Shown here piece by piece: positions 17,780-26,503 of a stretch of DNA of 64,000 nt; position 1 is the stretch's first letter; the number at the start of each line of letters is the position of its first letter. The notes under the pieces were generated by a model. That model made no database searches. It saw only the letters and a list, made by a program, of their open reading frames with translations, and was not told the origin of the DNA. The stretch lies in assembly GCF_018263925.1 (NCBI RefSeq), contig NZ_JAEVHF010000009.1:1-64000 (forward strand). The letters run 5' to 3'. The DNA is from Kistimonas asteriae. Its GTDB lineage: Bacteria; Pseudomonadota; Gammaproteobacteria; Pseudomonadales; Endozoicomonadaceae. Position numbers and translations under genes: made by a program.

Positions 17780-18880
17780 TTACTGAAATGAGTTAATTGC
17801 CATTGTTATTTTTGATATTTGATCTGACATCATAACAGGACTAATTGGTAGACTAAGGACTTCTCGATGTAGCATTTCAGAAATAGGAAGCTCAATTCCA
17901 TTTAAATTTTCATAAGCACCTTGCTGATGCGGTGGAATAGGATAATGAACAATCGTTTGTATACCATGTTCACTTAGATAGTCTACAAGTCGATCACGTT
18001 CATGAATTCGAACAACATATAAATGCCAGACATGCGCATTACTGTCATGCATAATTGGTAGTTCAATAATGGGGTTCAACAGATGCTTATTGTAGTATGA
18101 TGCTACTTCTCTACGCGCATTAATTTCAGAATCAAGATACTGGAGCTTCACACGCAATAGCGCTGCCTGCATTTCATCCAGCCGACTATTCACACCTTGA
18201 TATATGTTTTTATACTTTTCCTGAGATCCATAGTTACGAAGTGCTCGCAGTGTTTCTGCCAGTTGAGCATCTGATGTGGTAATCGCACCAGCATCCCCGA
18301 GAGCTCCCAAGTTTTTGCCAGGATAAAAACTGAAACCTGCCGCATCACCGATACTTCCAACCTTTTTTCCTTGGTAGCACGCGCCATGAGCTTGGGCACA
18401 GTCTTCAACTACCTTGAGGTTATGTTTTCTTGCAATTGACATGATTGCATCCATGCCAGAGACTTGGCCATATAAATGAACCGTAAGTATTGCCCGTGTT
18501 CTATCACTGATATGCTGTTCAACAAGAGTAGGGTCAAGATTAAATGTCTCTGGATCAGGCTCAACCAAAACGGGTTTTAAGCGATTTTCAGTAATAGCTA
18601 GAATAGAAGCAATATATGTATTAGCAGGTACGATGACCTCATCACCTTCTGCTAACTGCCCTTGCTCGATCCATGCACGCAGGATCAGTGTTAATGCATC
18701 CAGTCCATTAGCAACACCAATACAAAATTCTGTACCGCAGTAGGCAGCAAACTCGCTTTCAAACTGTGCGACTTCTTCCCCTAAAATATACCAGCCAGAA
18801 TCTATTACCCGTGCAGCAGCATCTTTTAATGCCTGTTGGTACTGATGATTAATCGCTTTTAAATCAAGAAATGGAATCAT
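17780..18880 (-). CDS. fdtB: dTDP-3-amino-3,6-dideoxyhexose transaminase (FdtB-type, DegT/DnrJ/EryC1 family)
   Basis: 366 residues. A PLP-dependent sugar aminotransferase that converts dTDP-3-keto-6-deoxyhexose to the 3-amino sugar using glutamate. The N-terminus is [21 protein letters not shown] and EDCAQAHGA are typical active-site segments. The PLP Lys lies in [12 protein letters not shown] at about residue 187. Sequence and context (rmlA, rmlB, fdtA upstream) fit FdtB/QdtB, which are hard to tell apart. The fdtA residues suggest the galacto series, hence Fuc3N. Two acetyltransferase genes lie between fdtA and this gene. Confidence 0.88.
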   Translation of the reverse strand: MIPFLDLKAINHQYQQALKDAAARVIDSGWYILGEEVAQFESEFAAYCGTEFCIGVANGLDALTLILRAWIEQGQLAEGDEVIVPANTYIASILAITENRLKPVLVEPDPETFNLDPTLVEQHISDRTRAILTVHLYGQVSGMDAIMSIARKHNLKVVEDCAQAHGACYQGKKVGSIGDAAGFSFYPGKNLGALGDAGAITTSDAQLAETLRALRNYGSQEKYKNIYQGVNSRLDEMQAALLRVKLQYLDSEINARREVASYYNKHLLNPIIELPIMHDSNAHVWHLYVVRIHERDRLVDYLSEHGIQTIVHYPIPPHQQGAYENLNGIELPISEMLHREVLSLPISPVMMSDQISKITMAINSFQ

Positions 18881-18916
18881 GCTAATATCATTGCGTAAAT
18901 AGTAAAAACGTAAATA

Positions 18917-19468
18917 CTATAGATCGTTAATCTTCTTACATGGCACACCTGCTGCTATACAATTGGCAGGTATCTCACCGCAAACCAACGACCCTGCAGC
19001 AATCACTGAATTTTTACCAATTCTGCTACCTTTTAAAACAGTGACATTATTACCTATAAAAACATTATCGCCAATCACGATTGGCTTTGACTCTCCAGAA
19101 GTTGATCGCCGAGTGTCAGGTGAGAGCCCATGAAAATCACTATCATATAGTTGAACATCGGTTCCTATGAGGCAATCTTTGCCAATAGTTATACTCGACT
19201 TATCGGCAACTGCTGTAAATGAATTATTAATGATAGTGTTATCTCCAAATATGATTGAAGCACTTTCTTCTCTTACTTCAATATAATGATATCTAGAAAA
19301 GAAATCTTTCGAGTTTTTATAGCCAAATATCACTTTACCATCAACAATAACCTTTCCCTTTCCAACAACTTGAAGCGGCTGTTTAACTATAGCTTCAACA
19401 TGAAAATCTGAAACATAGCGATAAAAAGCAATTCTAATCTTTTGATAAATTCTAAAAATTAGAAGCAT
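18917..19468 (-). CDS. Left-handed beta-helix (hexapeptide) acyltransferase
   Basis: About 183 residues. A long run of hexapeptide repeats covers roughly the last 120, including PIVIGDNVFIGNNVTVLKGS, and it ends VIAAGSLVCGEIPANCIAAG. The segment YDSDFHGLSP contains the His typical of NodL/maltose-type acetyltransferases. It could be the 3-N-acetyltransferase of the Fuc3N pathway (FdtC-like) or an O-acetyltransferase of the glycan. The start is uncertain: ATG at 19468 fits family length, while a GTG at 19576 would add 36 residues with no recognised match. It is AT-rich compared with fdtB downstream. Confidence 0.75.
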   Translation of the reverse strand: MLLIFRIYQKIRIAFYRYVSDFHVEAIVKQPLQVVGKGKVIVDGKVIFGYKNSKDFFSRYHYIEVREESASIIFGDNTIINNSFTAVADKSSITIGKDCLIGTDVQLYDSDFHGLSPDTRRSTSGESKPIVIGDNVFIGNNVTVLKGSRIGKNSVIAAGSLVCGEIPANCIAAGVPCKKINDL

Positions 19469-19616
19469 CTTAAATCTATCTTTACTCTTTGACAATTCTT
19501 TACCACTAAAAAGATTAAAGTTACAATCAAAAATCTTTAAAAGACCAAACCCAACACACTTTTTATTTAACAGCACATATCAAAAAACATAAATCTATAT
19601 TTCAGGACTCAGCCAC

Positions 19617-20141
19617 TTACAAATATCTTTCCAGACTAACCTTTTGCTTTTGATATGCTTCCGGATAATAATGATAATATATGTCCGTATCATTCTCATC
19701 CGTTTTTATTGCACCCAACTTTTCATGAAATGCCAAGACAGCCTTATTTTCTCTTCTGACTTCAAAATGAGATCTACTAAACTTTTTTACCTCAAAAGCA
19801 AACTGATAAACAAGCATCGCACTCTCAACAGCTGCAGTTCTAGTTTTATTCTCATTGAGTATCCAACTACCCCAACTAAAGCTATTCTCACTCTCTTTAA
19901 AGTCATATAAACGCACAGTCCCAATTGGAAAACCATTATCTTTTCTTTCTATAATAAAATAATATTCAAGACCTATTGATTCGCGATTTTTATATTCTTT
20001 TAACCATGATTTCTGAAGCTCGACATCATCTTCTACAGATGAAAGGTATTTATTATACTTTTCTGAAATTCTCAGACTTAAAATGAACTCAGCATCATCA
20101 ACGCAAGCCAACCTAAGCCTTATAGTTTTTGACTCAAGCAT
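19617..20141 (-). CDS. GNAT-family N-acetyltransferase
   Basis: About 174 residues of the RimJ/RimL-like GNAT fold. The N-terminus is MLESKTIRLRLACVDDAEFI; the core contains FPIGTVRLYDF and SFSWGSWIL, and FHEKLGAI lies near the C-terminus. GNAT proteins use acetyl-CoA to acylate amines. Placed between fdtA and fdtB, it is a candidate for N-acetylation of the 3-amino sugar, in competition with the hexapeptide protein next to it. The ATG at 20141 follows a GGAAG about ten bases upstream, which decides the start over an earlier frame opening at 20186. Substrate unproven. Confidence 0.75.
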   Translation of the reverse strand: MLESKTIRLRLACVDDAEFILSLRISEKYNKYLSSVEDDVELQKSWLKEYKNRESIGLEYYFIIERKDNGFPIGTVRLYDFKESENSFSWGSWILNENKTRTAAVESAMLVYQFAFEVKKFSRSHFEVRRENKAVLAFHEKLGAIKTDENDTDIYYHYYPEAYQKQKVSLERYL

Positions 20142-20186
20142 TATTAGGATACTTCCATTAATATCAAAACATTCATCATCTGGCAC

Positions 20187-20582
20187 TCAGTGAACAGCTT
20201 TTAAAAAATGATTATAATCACGTATATAATCACTTTCACAATAAATATCGCTGGCAAGGACCATTAGAATACAGTCTTCACTAAAATCATACATTTCATG
20301 CCAGACCATTTTATCTATCAGAAGTCCTTTGTCAGGTGACTCCAAACAAACGTCTACTTTTCCATGACCGTTATCCAGTAGAAATGTGCAGGTACCCTTA
20401 ACACACACTGCTACCTGCCTCAACGCTATATGCGCATGAAATCCTCGACGACAATCTGTAGGAGTACCATAGATGTAATAAACACGCTTAAGCGTAAAGG
20501 GTATGTTCTTGTGCTCTTCCAATGCAACGAGACCACCTCGTTGATCAACTATTTCTTTAAACACAATAATTTCAGGTGTCAT
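20187..20582 (-). CDS. fdtA: dTDP-4-keto-6-deoxyglucose 3,4-ketoisomerase (FdtA type)
   Basis: 131 residues, a cupin. Moves the keto group from C4 to C3 of dTDP-4-keto-6-deoxyglucose. The catalytic pair His49 and His51 is in GFHAH. Arg15 (DQRGG) and His95 (VWHEMYDF) match FdtA. In QdtA the corresponding residues are Tyr and Arg, and changing them is known to switch the product from the gluco-like to the galacto-like epimer. This supports Fuc3NAc rather than Qui3NAc. The ATG at 20582 overlaps the rmlA stop (ATGA), so a longer frame reaching 20642 is not used. Confidence 0.9.
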   Translation of the reverse strand: MTPEIIVFKEIVDQRGGLVALEEHKNIPFTLKRVYYIYGTPTDCRRGFHAHIALRQVAVCVKGTCTFLLDNGHGKVDVCLESPDKGLLIDKMVWHEMYDFSEDCILMVLASDIYCESDYIRDYNHFLKAVH

Positions 20583-21451
20583 GCTTGTGCTCCGGCAATT
20601 GTCATCAGATATTGTCCGTAGCTTGTTTTTTTCAGCATGCAAGCCTGTGTAAGCAATTCATCAACACTCAACCAACCGTTGTTAAAAGCAATCTCTTCCA
20701 AACAAGCAACTTTTAGTCCTTGCCGGTGTTCGATTGTTTGAACAAAGTGTCCGGCCTCAAGCAAAGCATCATGGGTTCCAGTATCCAACCATGCAAAGCC
20801 ACGCCCCAGTAGTTCAACATGCAGCTGACCCGCATCAAGATACATCCGGTTTATATCCGTGATTTCAAGTTCACCACGTGCTGATGGTTTTATTTCACGA
20901 CACAGGTCAACCACATGATTGTCATAAAAATATAAGCCGGTAACGGCATAAGATGACTTCGGATTTTTGGGCTTTTCTTCAATAGATGTCGCATGTCCAT
21001 CATCATTGAAGGCGACAACACCAAACCGCTCAGGGTCTTTCACGCGATAACCGAAAACAGTTGCACCATCATTACGGCTGGCGGCTTCCTGGAGTTTGGG
21101 AGTGAATCCCTGTCCATAGAAAATGTTATCACCAAGTACCAGGCACACACGATCATTACCAATGAAGCTCCGACCAATGGTAAAGGCCTGTACAAGCCCT
21201 TTGGGTTCTGGCTGTATGGCATAGGTAAGATTAATACCAAACTGGCTGCCATCGCCAAGGACATTATAGAAATGCACCTGATCATCAGGTGTGGTAATGA
21301 CAAGAATATCCTGAATACCCGCCAGCATCAGTACTGAGAGCGGATAATAAATCATGGGCTTGTCGTAAACTGGCAATAACTGCTTGGAGACCCCACGGGT
21401 AATAGGGTGTAACCGTGTTCCACTGCCGCCAGCAAGAATGATTCCTTTCAT
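20579..21451 (-). CDS. rmlA: Glucose-1-phosphate thymidylyltransferase
   Basis: 290 residues. Makes dTDP-glucose from dTTP and glucose-1-phosphate. The N-terminal signature [16 protein letters not shown] is followed by [16 protein letters not shown], and [11 protein letters not shown] and [12 protein letters not shown] are RmlA-specific. Length equals the family norm. It follows rmlB by two bases and overlaps fdtA by four, forming a coupled rmlB-rmlA-fdtA unit. No rmlC or rmlD partner for dTDP-rhamnose is visible next to it, so the dTDP-4-keto intermediate is expected to flow into the FdtA/FdtB branch. Confidence 0.96.
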   Translation of the reverse strand: MKGIILAGGSGTRLHPITRGVSKQLLPVYDKPMIYYPLSVLMLAGIQDILVITTPDDQVHFYNVLGDGSQFGINLTYAIQPEPKGLVQAFTIGRSFIGNDRVCLVLGDNIFYGQGFTPKLQEAASRNDGATVFGYRVKDPERFGVVAFNDDGHATSIEEKPKNPKSSYAVTGLYFYDNHVVDLCREIKPSARGELEITDINRMYLDAGQLHVELLGRGFAWLDTGTHDALLEAGHFVQTIEHRQGLKVACLEEIAFNNGWLSVDELLTQACMLKKTSYGQYLMTIAGAQA

Positions 21452-21453
21452 TG

Positions 21454-22533
21454 TTATTCACCCACTCCTAACCTTTCCCGCTGATAACTGCCATCTTGTA
21501 CATGACGACACCACTCCAGATTGTCGAGATACCACTGCACGGTTTTTCGAATACCCGTTTCAAATGATTCTTCAGGTATCCAGCCCAGTGTTTTCTGGAT
21601 TTTGCTCGCATCAATAGCATAACGCCTGTCATGCCCGGGACGGTCAGCCACAAATGTAATCAAATCGTTATAGCGTACCAGCCCGGCGGGTTTCTTCGGT
21701 GCTAATTCTTCCAGTAATTCACAAATGGTGGTTACTACATCGATATTACGCATTTCGTTGTGACCACCGATGTTATAGGTTTCACCGGCTTGGCCTTTTG
21801 TTAATACGGAATACAATGCCCTGGCATGGTCTTCCACATACAACCAGTCTCGTATTTGCTGTCCCTGGCCATAGACAGGCAAATCTTTCCCTTCGAGGGC
21901 ATTGAGAATAACCAGCGGTATTAACTTCTCAGGAAAATGATAGGGACCATAGTTATTGGAACAATTAGTTAGCACTACTGGCAGGCCATAGGTTCTGTGC
22001 CAGGATCGCACTAAATGGTCAGAACTCGCCTTACTCGCAGAATACGGGGAGCTAGGTGCATAAGGAGTCGTTTCACGAAAAAGATCATTATCATTTTCCA
22101 GATCACCATACACTTCGTCCGTTGAAATATGATGGAAACGAAACTGGCCTTTTTCAGCATCGTCTAGTGTATTCCAGTATTCACGTACAGCCTCGAGCAA
22201 TATATACGTGCCAACAATATTCGTCTGAATAAAAGCTGCAGGACCATCGATGGAACGATCGACATGGCTTTCTGCTGCCAAATGCATAATTGCAACAGGC
22301 TGGAACTCCTTGATGACTTTAACCATCAAATCACTGTCGCAGATATCAGCTTTAACAAAGTGATAGCGGGGATTTTCTGCCACAAAATTTAATGATTCAA
22401 GGTTACCTGCATAGGTCAATTTATCGACATTGACTACTGTATGTTCTGTCTCATTGATCAGGAAGCGAACGACAGCCGACCCAATAAAACCGGCACCACC
22501 TGTAATAAGAATCGTATTTTTACTTTGCTTCAT
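21454..22533 (-). CDS. rmlB: dTDP-glucose 4,6-dehydratase
   Basis: About 359 residues. Produces dTDP-4-keto-6-deoxyglucose. NAD-binding [13 protein letters not shown] lies near the N-terminus. The catalytic YSASK is in [16 protein letters not shown], and [11 protein letters not shown] carries the Asp-Glu pair of 4,6-dehydratases. I favour the ATG at 22533. A TTG at 22545 is better placed relative to an AGCAGG but adds only four residues. The gene lies close behind a family 4 glycosyltransferase gene and two bases before rmlA. Confidence 0.95.
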   Translation of the reverse strand: MKQSKNTILITGGAGFIGSAVVRFLINETEHTVVNVDKLTYAGNLESLNFVAENPRYHFVKADICDSDLMVKVIKEFQPVAIMHLAAESHVDRSIDGPAAFIQTNIVGTYILLEAVREYWNTLDDAEKGQFRFHHISTDEVYGDLENDNDLFRETTPYAPSSPYSASKASSDHLVRSWHRTYGLPVVLTNCSNNYGPYHFPEKLIPLVILNALEGKDLPVYGQGQQIRDWLYVEDHARALYSVLTKGQAGETYNIGGHNEMRNIDVVTTICELLEELAPKKPAGLVRYNDLITFVADRPGHDRRYAIDASKIQKTLGWIPEESFETGIRKTVQWYLDNLEWCRHVQDGSYQRERLGVGE

Positions 22534-22548
22534 AGTAAGCGACAACTG

Positions 22549-23667
22549 CTATACCTGCTCAATCAACTGCCTGTATTGGCGCCTGTAATCTTCAATAGCA
22601 TGATTCGCCTGCAGGTAGGCCAAATGCTCTTTACCTGAGTGCGTAATAGCTTCCGGTGTCATTTGCAGATATTTTTCCATCGCCTGGGCTAATGCTTCAG
22701 CATCTTCAGGCATCGCCAACTGGCCTACCTTTTCAATCACCGGGCGAATGGAAGGTATATCACTCCCTATCGTTGGCAGCGCACCACTCATTGCTTCCAG
22801 CAAAGAGATTGGCATACCTTCACTTAATGATGGCAGCGCAAATACATCAAAGGCCCTGACATATTGCAGTGCATTGTCTTTCCAGCCAACGAGTTTAACG
22901 ACATCATTCAGCTGATGCTCATCAATCTGTTTCTGAAGTGTTTGATCCAGTCGGCCACCACCAATAATCACAACCTGCATGTCAGGGTATTTGTCCTTAA
23001 GCAACCTCGCGGCATCAATCAGATACTTATGACCTTTAACCGGTACCAGCCGCCCGATTGTTCCGAAGACAAACCGCTGATGGTCGATAGACAACATCTC
23101 CCGTGCTTTCTCACGTGTATGTTGAACAGCATGGGCACGTTTAATATCTATCGCATTGTTAATCACAAGCGTGTTTTGATCATTCAGGCTGTTACAATGC
23201 TTAACTAGATCGTTTTTGACCGCCTCAGAAACCCCAACGAAACGCCAGTTTTTCTGTATCAGGCGATTAACGGCTTTCTGACGATAGCGACGATCAAAAT
23301 CACCTAGCCCATGTGTCACACTGACACACAAGCGAAATGATAAAAATCGATTCAACAGTAAAAACAGATGCGTTGGCTTGAATCGATGGCAGATCACGAC
23401 ATCGAACGCGTTATCTTTACAGAAACGATAGAGGCGGTAGAGCGCCAAATAACGCTGCATGCCTTTCAATTGTTTACTACTGAAGTCAAAGTACACGGAT
23501 CTATGAGCCGCACTTAGCTGATCGCCTTCACGTGGTTTTTTCTTCAAAAAAGCCGTTGTAATGTCAAAGCGATCACCATCCAGCCCTTTTATGATTTGTT
23601 CAGCAAGATCAGATTCATTGACATTAAAATTATTCTGAATTTGCAGAATACGTAGTTTTGACGTCAT
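22549..23667 (-). CDS. Family 4 glycosyltransferase
   Basis: 372 residues with the GT-B fold. The C-terminal domain contains FGTIGRLVPVKGHKYLIDAA and the nucleotide-sugar-binding E-x7-E type block SLSEGMPISLLEAMSGALP near residue 290. N-terminal VTHGLGDFDRRY and VGVSEAVKNDL are typical of retaining GT4 enzymes in LPS and O-antigen synthesis. It is the second gene after the ops element. Donor and acceptor cannot be predicted; its early position may reflect an early step in repeat-unit assembly. Confidence 0.87.
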   Translation of the reverse strand: MTSKLRILQIQNNFNVNESDLAEQIIKGLDGDRFDITTAFLKKKPREGDQLSAAHRSVYFDFSSKQLKGMQRYLALYRLYRFCKDNAFDVVICHRFKPTHLFLLLNRFLSFRLCVSVTHGLGDFDRRYRQKAVNRLIQKNWRFVGVSEAVKNDLVKHCNSLNDQNTLVINNAIDIKRAHAVQHTREKAREMLSIDHQRFVFGTIGRLVPVKGHKYLIDAARLLKDKYPDMQVVIIGGGRLDQTLQKQIDEHQLNDVVKLVGWKDNALQYVRAFDVFALPSLSEGMPISLLEAMSGALPTIGSDIPSIRPVIEKVGQLAMPEDAEALAQAMEKYLQMTPEAITHSGKEHLAYLQANHAIEDYRRQYRQLIEQV

Positions 23668-23690
23668 TAATGGAGTTTCAATAGGTTAAA

Positions 23691-24599
23691 TCAGGCGACC
23701 AGCAGGCGAATAGCCTTTTTGGTATATGAAATTTTAAAGAGTGCACGCCAATCATAGCCCAGCGCTTCACGATAATACTTTAATGCAGGTTGTTTTTGAC
23801 CAGCGAGGTAAAACGTTCTGAATAGCGATAAACATCGCTGTCCGGCATAAATACGCTTGTACTTTTGGAGGTGCGCAGGAATAAGATCTTCGCGAAAAAC
23901 TTCCTCAATCAGACGTGTTCCAATATCGTTAGCGTATTTGAGGTTATGCCTGAGACTGTCAGAATGCTTATGTATACGATTTAACGGCTTATCAAGTGCA
24001 GCACTTTCAAAATTTGTCAGTGCATAGGCAAACACAGGAATATCCTCAGAATTACGAAACTGCTCAGGGTAACGACAATGCTGGAATATGCTCCTGTGCA
24101 TGGCTGTTGCACCATTTGATGGTGTGATCGTTTTTTTCAACAGGTAACCGACAAGACAGTCACCGGGATCAGTGGGCAGAGTTTTCACACCACGGTAGCG
24201 CTCACTGCCATCGGCATCTGCCACCATGTGGCCGCCGACGATTATCCGCACAGTATCATGCTCTGAGATAAAGCGACGAAGGTTATCTAACGCATCAGGC
24301 ATTAACTCATCGTCCGCATCAAGAAATATCAACCATTCACCGGTTGTATTATTGATTCCAAAGTTTCTTACTGCGGCAGGACCTGAGTTTTCTCTGGTCA
24401 CAGCGTCGAATCTGCCCGGGTAAGTTGATCTCAGGTGGTCAATGACGTCTCTCGTATTATCCGTAGAGCCATCATCGACGATAAGGACCTCATAGTCATT
24501 TCCCGACTGTTGCAGGACAGACTCAAGCGCCCGTGGCAAGCTGTCTGCGTAGTTATAGGCGGGTATCACTACACTAAACAGGCATTTCTCAGTTTTCAT
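23691..24599 (-). CDS. Family 2 glycosyltransferase, first gene of the ops-led operon
   Basis: About 302 residues. The GT2 core shows CLFSVVIPAYNYADSLPRAL, LIVDDGSTDNTRDVI and the metal-binding FLDADDELMP. The start is chosen at ATG 24599 (MKTEKCLFSVV), typical for the family. A GTG at 24671 would add 24 residues without similarity and would begin only 12 bases after the ops element. With ATG 24599 the ops lies about 85 bases upstream, a normal leader distance. Base composition is close to the core chromosome, unlike the distal genes of the locus. Confidence 0.85.
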   Translation of the reverse strand: MKTEKCLFSVVIPAYNYADSLPRALESVLQQSGNDYEVLIVDDGSTDNTRDVIDHLRSTYPGRFDAVTRENSGPAAVRNFGINNTTGEWLIFLDADDELMPDALDNLRRFISEHDTVRIIVGGHMVADADGSERYRGVKTLPTDPGDCLVGYLLKKTITPSNGATAMHRSIFQHCRYPEQFRNSEDIPVFAYALTNFESAALDKPLNRIHKHSDSLRHNLKYANDIGTRLIEEVFREDLIPAHLQKYKRIYAGQRCLSLFRTFYLAGQKQPALKYYREALGYDWRALFKISYTKKAIRLLVA

Positions 24600-24682
24600 C
24601 CGAATACATCTGGCTCGAGAATTTTCCGATTGTATAGATTCACTCAGAACAGGGGCGCATCCAGGTAACACAAAATCTCAGA

Positions 24683-24694
24683 CACGCTACCGCC
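24683..24694 (-). promoter_or_regulatory. ops element (RfaH recruitment site) in a JUMPstart-like leader
   Basis: The minus strand reads GGCGGTAGCGTG here, an exact match to the ops consensus. It is extended to GGCGGGCGGTAGCGTG (24698-24683) and followed by TCTGAG, which resembles the JUMPstart end. In enterobacteria RfaH binds RNA polymerase paused at ops and suppresses termination through long cell-surface operons. Here it lies 5' of the first glycosyltransferase gene and 438 bases downstream of the rfaH gene itself. Confidence 0.9.
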
Positions 24695-24699
24695 CGCCA

Positions 24700-25131
24700 A
24701 CTTCATTTCGCATTTGTTGGAACTGCGGTCGGTTACATGTCATGACGTGTAGTTTTTACCTGCCTGCACCCACTCCTGTACACCCTTGGTGACTTTGCTG
24801 CCTGAATGGTTAAACGAGATATATGACGTTGGCTGGCTGCCGCAAAAACACCCGAACGAGCGTATTAGTAGATGACTGACAAAACTTCATACTTCACCCA
24901 CTCGGCATAGCCAAAACAGAAAAGATATGTGAATTCTACGTGGTCATATACGAGATGCAATCTTGACTTTCATCATGAGCAAAAATTCTGTTAGTCAGGG
25001 GATATTGACACTAAAAATACGGCCAGACGGACGCGAGGCATCACTAGATAAGTAGTGCAATGGGAGCAAACACCCTGAAATCTTTAAAACAAAACAGACC
25101 GGTTTTGCCTTAAAAATAAATTTAAAATACT
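24700..25131 (-). promoter_or_regulatory. Leader and presumed promoter region of the polysaccharide operon
   Basis: This interval between rfaH and the ops element has no credible gene. The operon promoter should lie here, but I found no well-matched -35/-10 pair. The distal end contains a weak hairpin at 25090-25107 (CAAAAC with GTTTTG) followed on the minus strand by TTTT, which may partly terminate rfaH transcription. Confidence 0.45.
25086..25107 (-). terminator. Weak terminator-like hairpin after rfaH
   Basis: The six-base-pair stem CAAAAC/GTTTTG has a six-base loop and is followed on the minus strand by TTTTAAAG. The low-GC stem makes efficient termination doubtful, and some rfaH transcription could run into the polysaccharide operon. 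Confidence 0.3.
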
Positions 25132-25605
25132 TCAGCTGTGTTTACGAAGATTTTCTGTGCGAACCACCAGTCGCTGTTCACGATTCAGCACATTGAGCAA
25201 GACAACACTACGCTCTTCGCCGCGATCACAAAGATATATCGCCTGAATCTCGGCGAATGGCCCATCTGTAAACCCAACAACCTGACCTGCCTCAAAAGCC
25301 GGGCTTCCCCTCAGACTGTGCTCCTGATGACGAACCCCTTCAAGCAATTCCTCAGGCACTTTGGCAAACTCATCACCAAAGCGAACAAAGGTCATAACAC
25401 CACGTGTCGATCGAACCTTGCCATAATCAGGATTATCTTCAAACGCATCATGCTGAAGAAAGACATAACCAGGAAATAATGGCTCCACCCTGGCCTTTTT
25501 TTTCTCCAGCATGGGGCAGTAAGCTGTAAACCCCTGCCGCTCCAGGTTTTCGACAGCCCGCTGCTCCTGCCGGGGCTTGCTACGCAGCAAATACCACTCA
25601 TCCAT
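25132..25605 (-). CDS. rfaH: Transcription antiterminator RfaH (NusG paralogue)
   Basis: 157 residues, close to E. coli RfaH (162). The N-terminal NGN domain has WYLLRSKPRQEQRAVENLER, EPLFPGYVFL and STRGVMTFVRFG. The C-terminal KOW region has DGPFAEIQAIYL and VVLLNVLNREQRLVV, close to the E. coli sequence. RfaH joins elongating RNA polymerase at ops sites and increases expression of distal genes, in part by recruiting ribosomes. The HTTT motif of E. coli RfaH, which contacts the polymerase gate loop, corresponds here to DYGK. It starts 20 bases after pyrF, so it may be co-transcribed with it, and lies directly upstream of its probable target operon. Confidence 0.93.
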   Translation of the reverse strand: MDEWYLLRSKPRQEQRAVENLERQGFTAYCPMLEKKKARVEPLFPGYVFLQHDAFEDNPDYGKVRSTRGVMTFVRFGDEFAKVPEELLEGVRHQEHSLRGSPAFEAGQVVGFTDGPFAEIQAIYLCDRGEERSVVLLNVLNREQRLVVRTENLRKHS

Positions 25606-25624
25606 AAGAGTTGTTCCCTGTTGT

Positions 25625-26341
25625 TCAGTTCAGGCTGGCGATAATTGTCTCCAGCATGTTAACCGGTTCTTTAGCCTGTGTAATTGGCCGGCCAATGACC
25701 AGATAATCACTTCCATTCTGCACAGCTTGAGCCGGCGTTACAATACGACGCTGGTCATTTACGTCGGAATTTTCCGGACGAATACCGGGCGTAACCAGCT
25801 TGAAATTGGCACCATGAGATTGCTTGAGCATCGTCGCTTCCTGAGCCGAGCATACGACACCATCCATACCGCTGCCTGCTGATAAAGCGGCAAGATGCTG
25901 CACCATCTCTGCAGCACCAGACTTGTAGCCAATTTCGAGCAACGCTTCATCGCTCATACTGGTGAGCACAGTAACCGCAATCAACAATGGCAGACGATCA
26001 AGCTGAAGCCGCTCAAGCTCTTCTCGACAGGTTTCCATCATACGACGACCACCTGAGGCATGCACATTCACCATCCACACCCCCAGTCTGGCTGCAGCTG
26101 CAACCGCCTTACTGGTTGTATTGGGAATATCATGGAATTTCAGATCAAGAAAAACATCAAAGCCTTTGTTCTGCAGCGTTTCAACCACGCCAGGGCCTGC
26201 ACAGGTAAACAGCTCTTTACCCACTTTCACCCGACACATCGCAGGATCCAGCCTGTCCGCCATGGCAAGCGCCGATGCAGCCTCAGGAAAATCCAGGGCG
26301 ACTATGACTGGGGATAAGCAAGAGGAAGCGGATGAATTCAT
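25625..26341 (-). CDS. pyrF: Orotidine 5'-phosphate decarboxylase
   Basis: 238 residues. Last step of UMP synthesis, decarboxylating OMP. Motifs are [12 protein letters not shown] (first beta strand with catalytic Asp), [12 protein letters not shown] (catalytic Lys and Asp block) and the phosphate-binding VIGRPITQA near the C-terminus. The start is set at ATG 26341; upstream in-frame sequence back to 26476 shows no similarity. It lies downstream of lapB with a gap of about 160 bases and is followed by rfaH. Confidence 0.95.
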   Translation of the reverse strand: MNSSASSCLSPVIVALDFPEAASALAMADRLDPAMCRVKVGKELFTCAGPGVVETLQNKGFDVFLDLKFHDIPNTTSKAVAAAARLGVWMVNVHASGGRRMMETCREELERLQLDRLPLLIAVTVLTSMSDEALLEIGYKSGAAEMVQHLAALSAGSGMDGVVCSAQEATMLKQSHGANFKLVTPGIRPENSDVNDQRRIVTPAQAVQNGSDYLVIGRPITQAKEPVNMLETIIASLN

Positions 26342-26503
26342 GGGTAATGCAATCTCGCAGAAATGAGCACAGGCGGGCAAAATTCTGACCGAGTATACAG
26401 CATGAAAAATGACAATGCATCTCACACACCACTCTGTACCGTCCACAAAACCTTCATGAAAGTCACCGCAACGCATACCAACTTACCAAGAAAAGCGGGT
26501 GAT

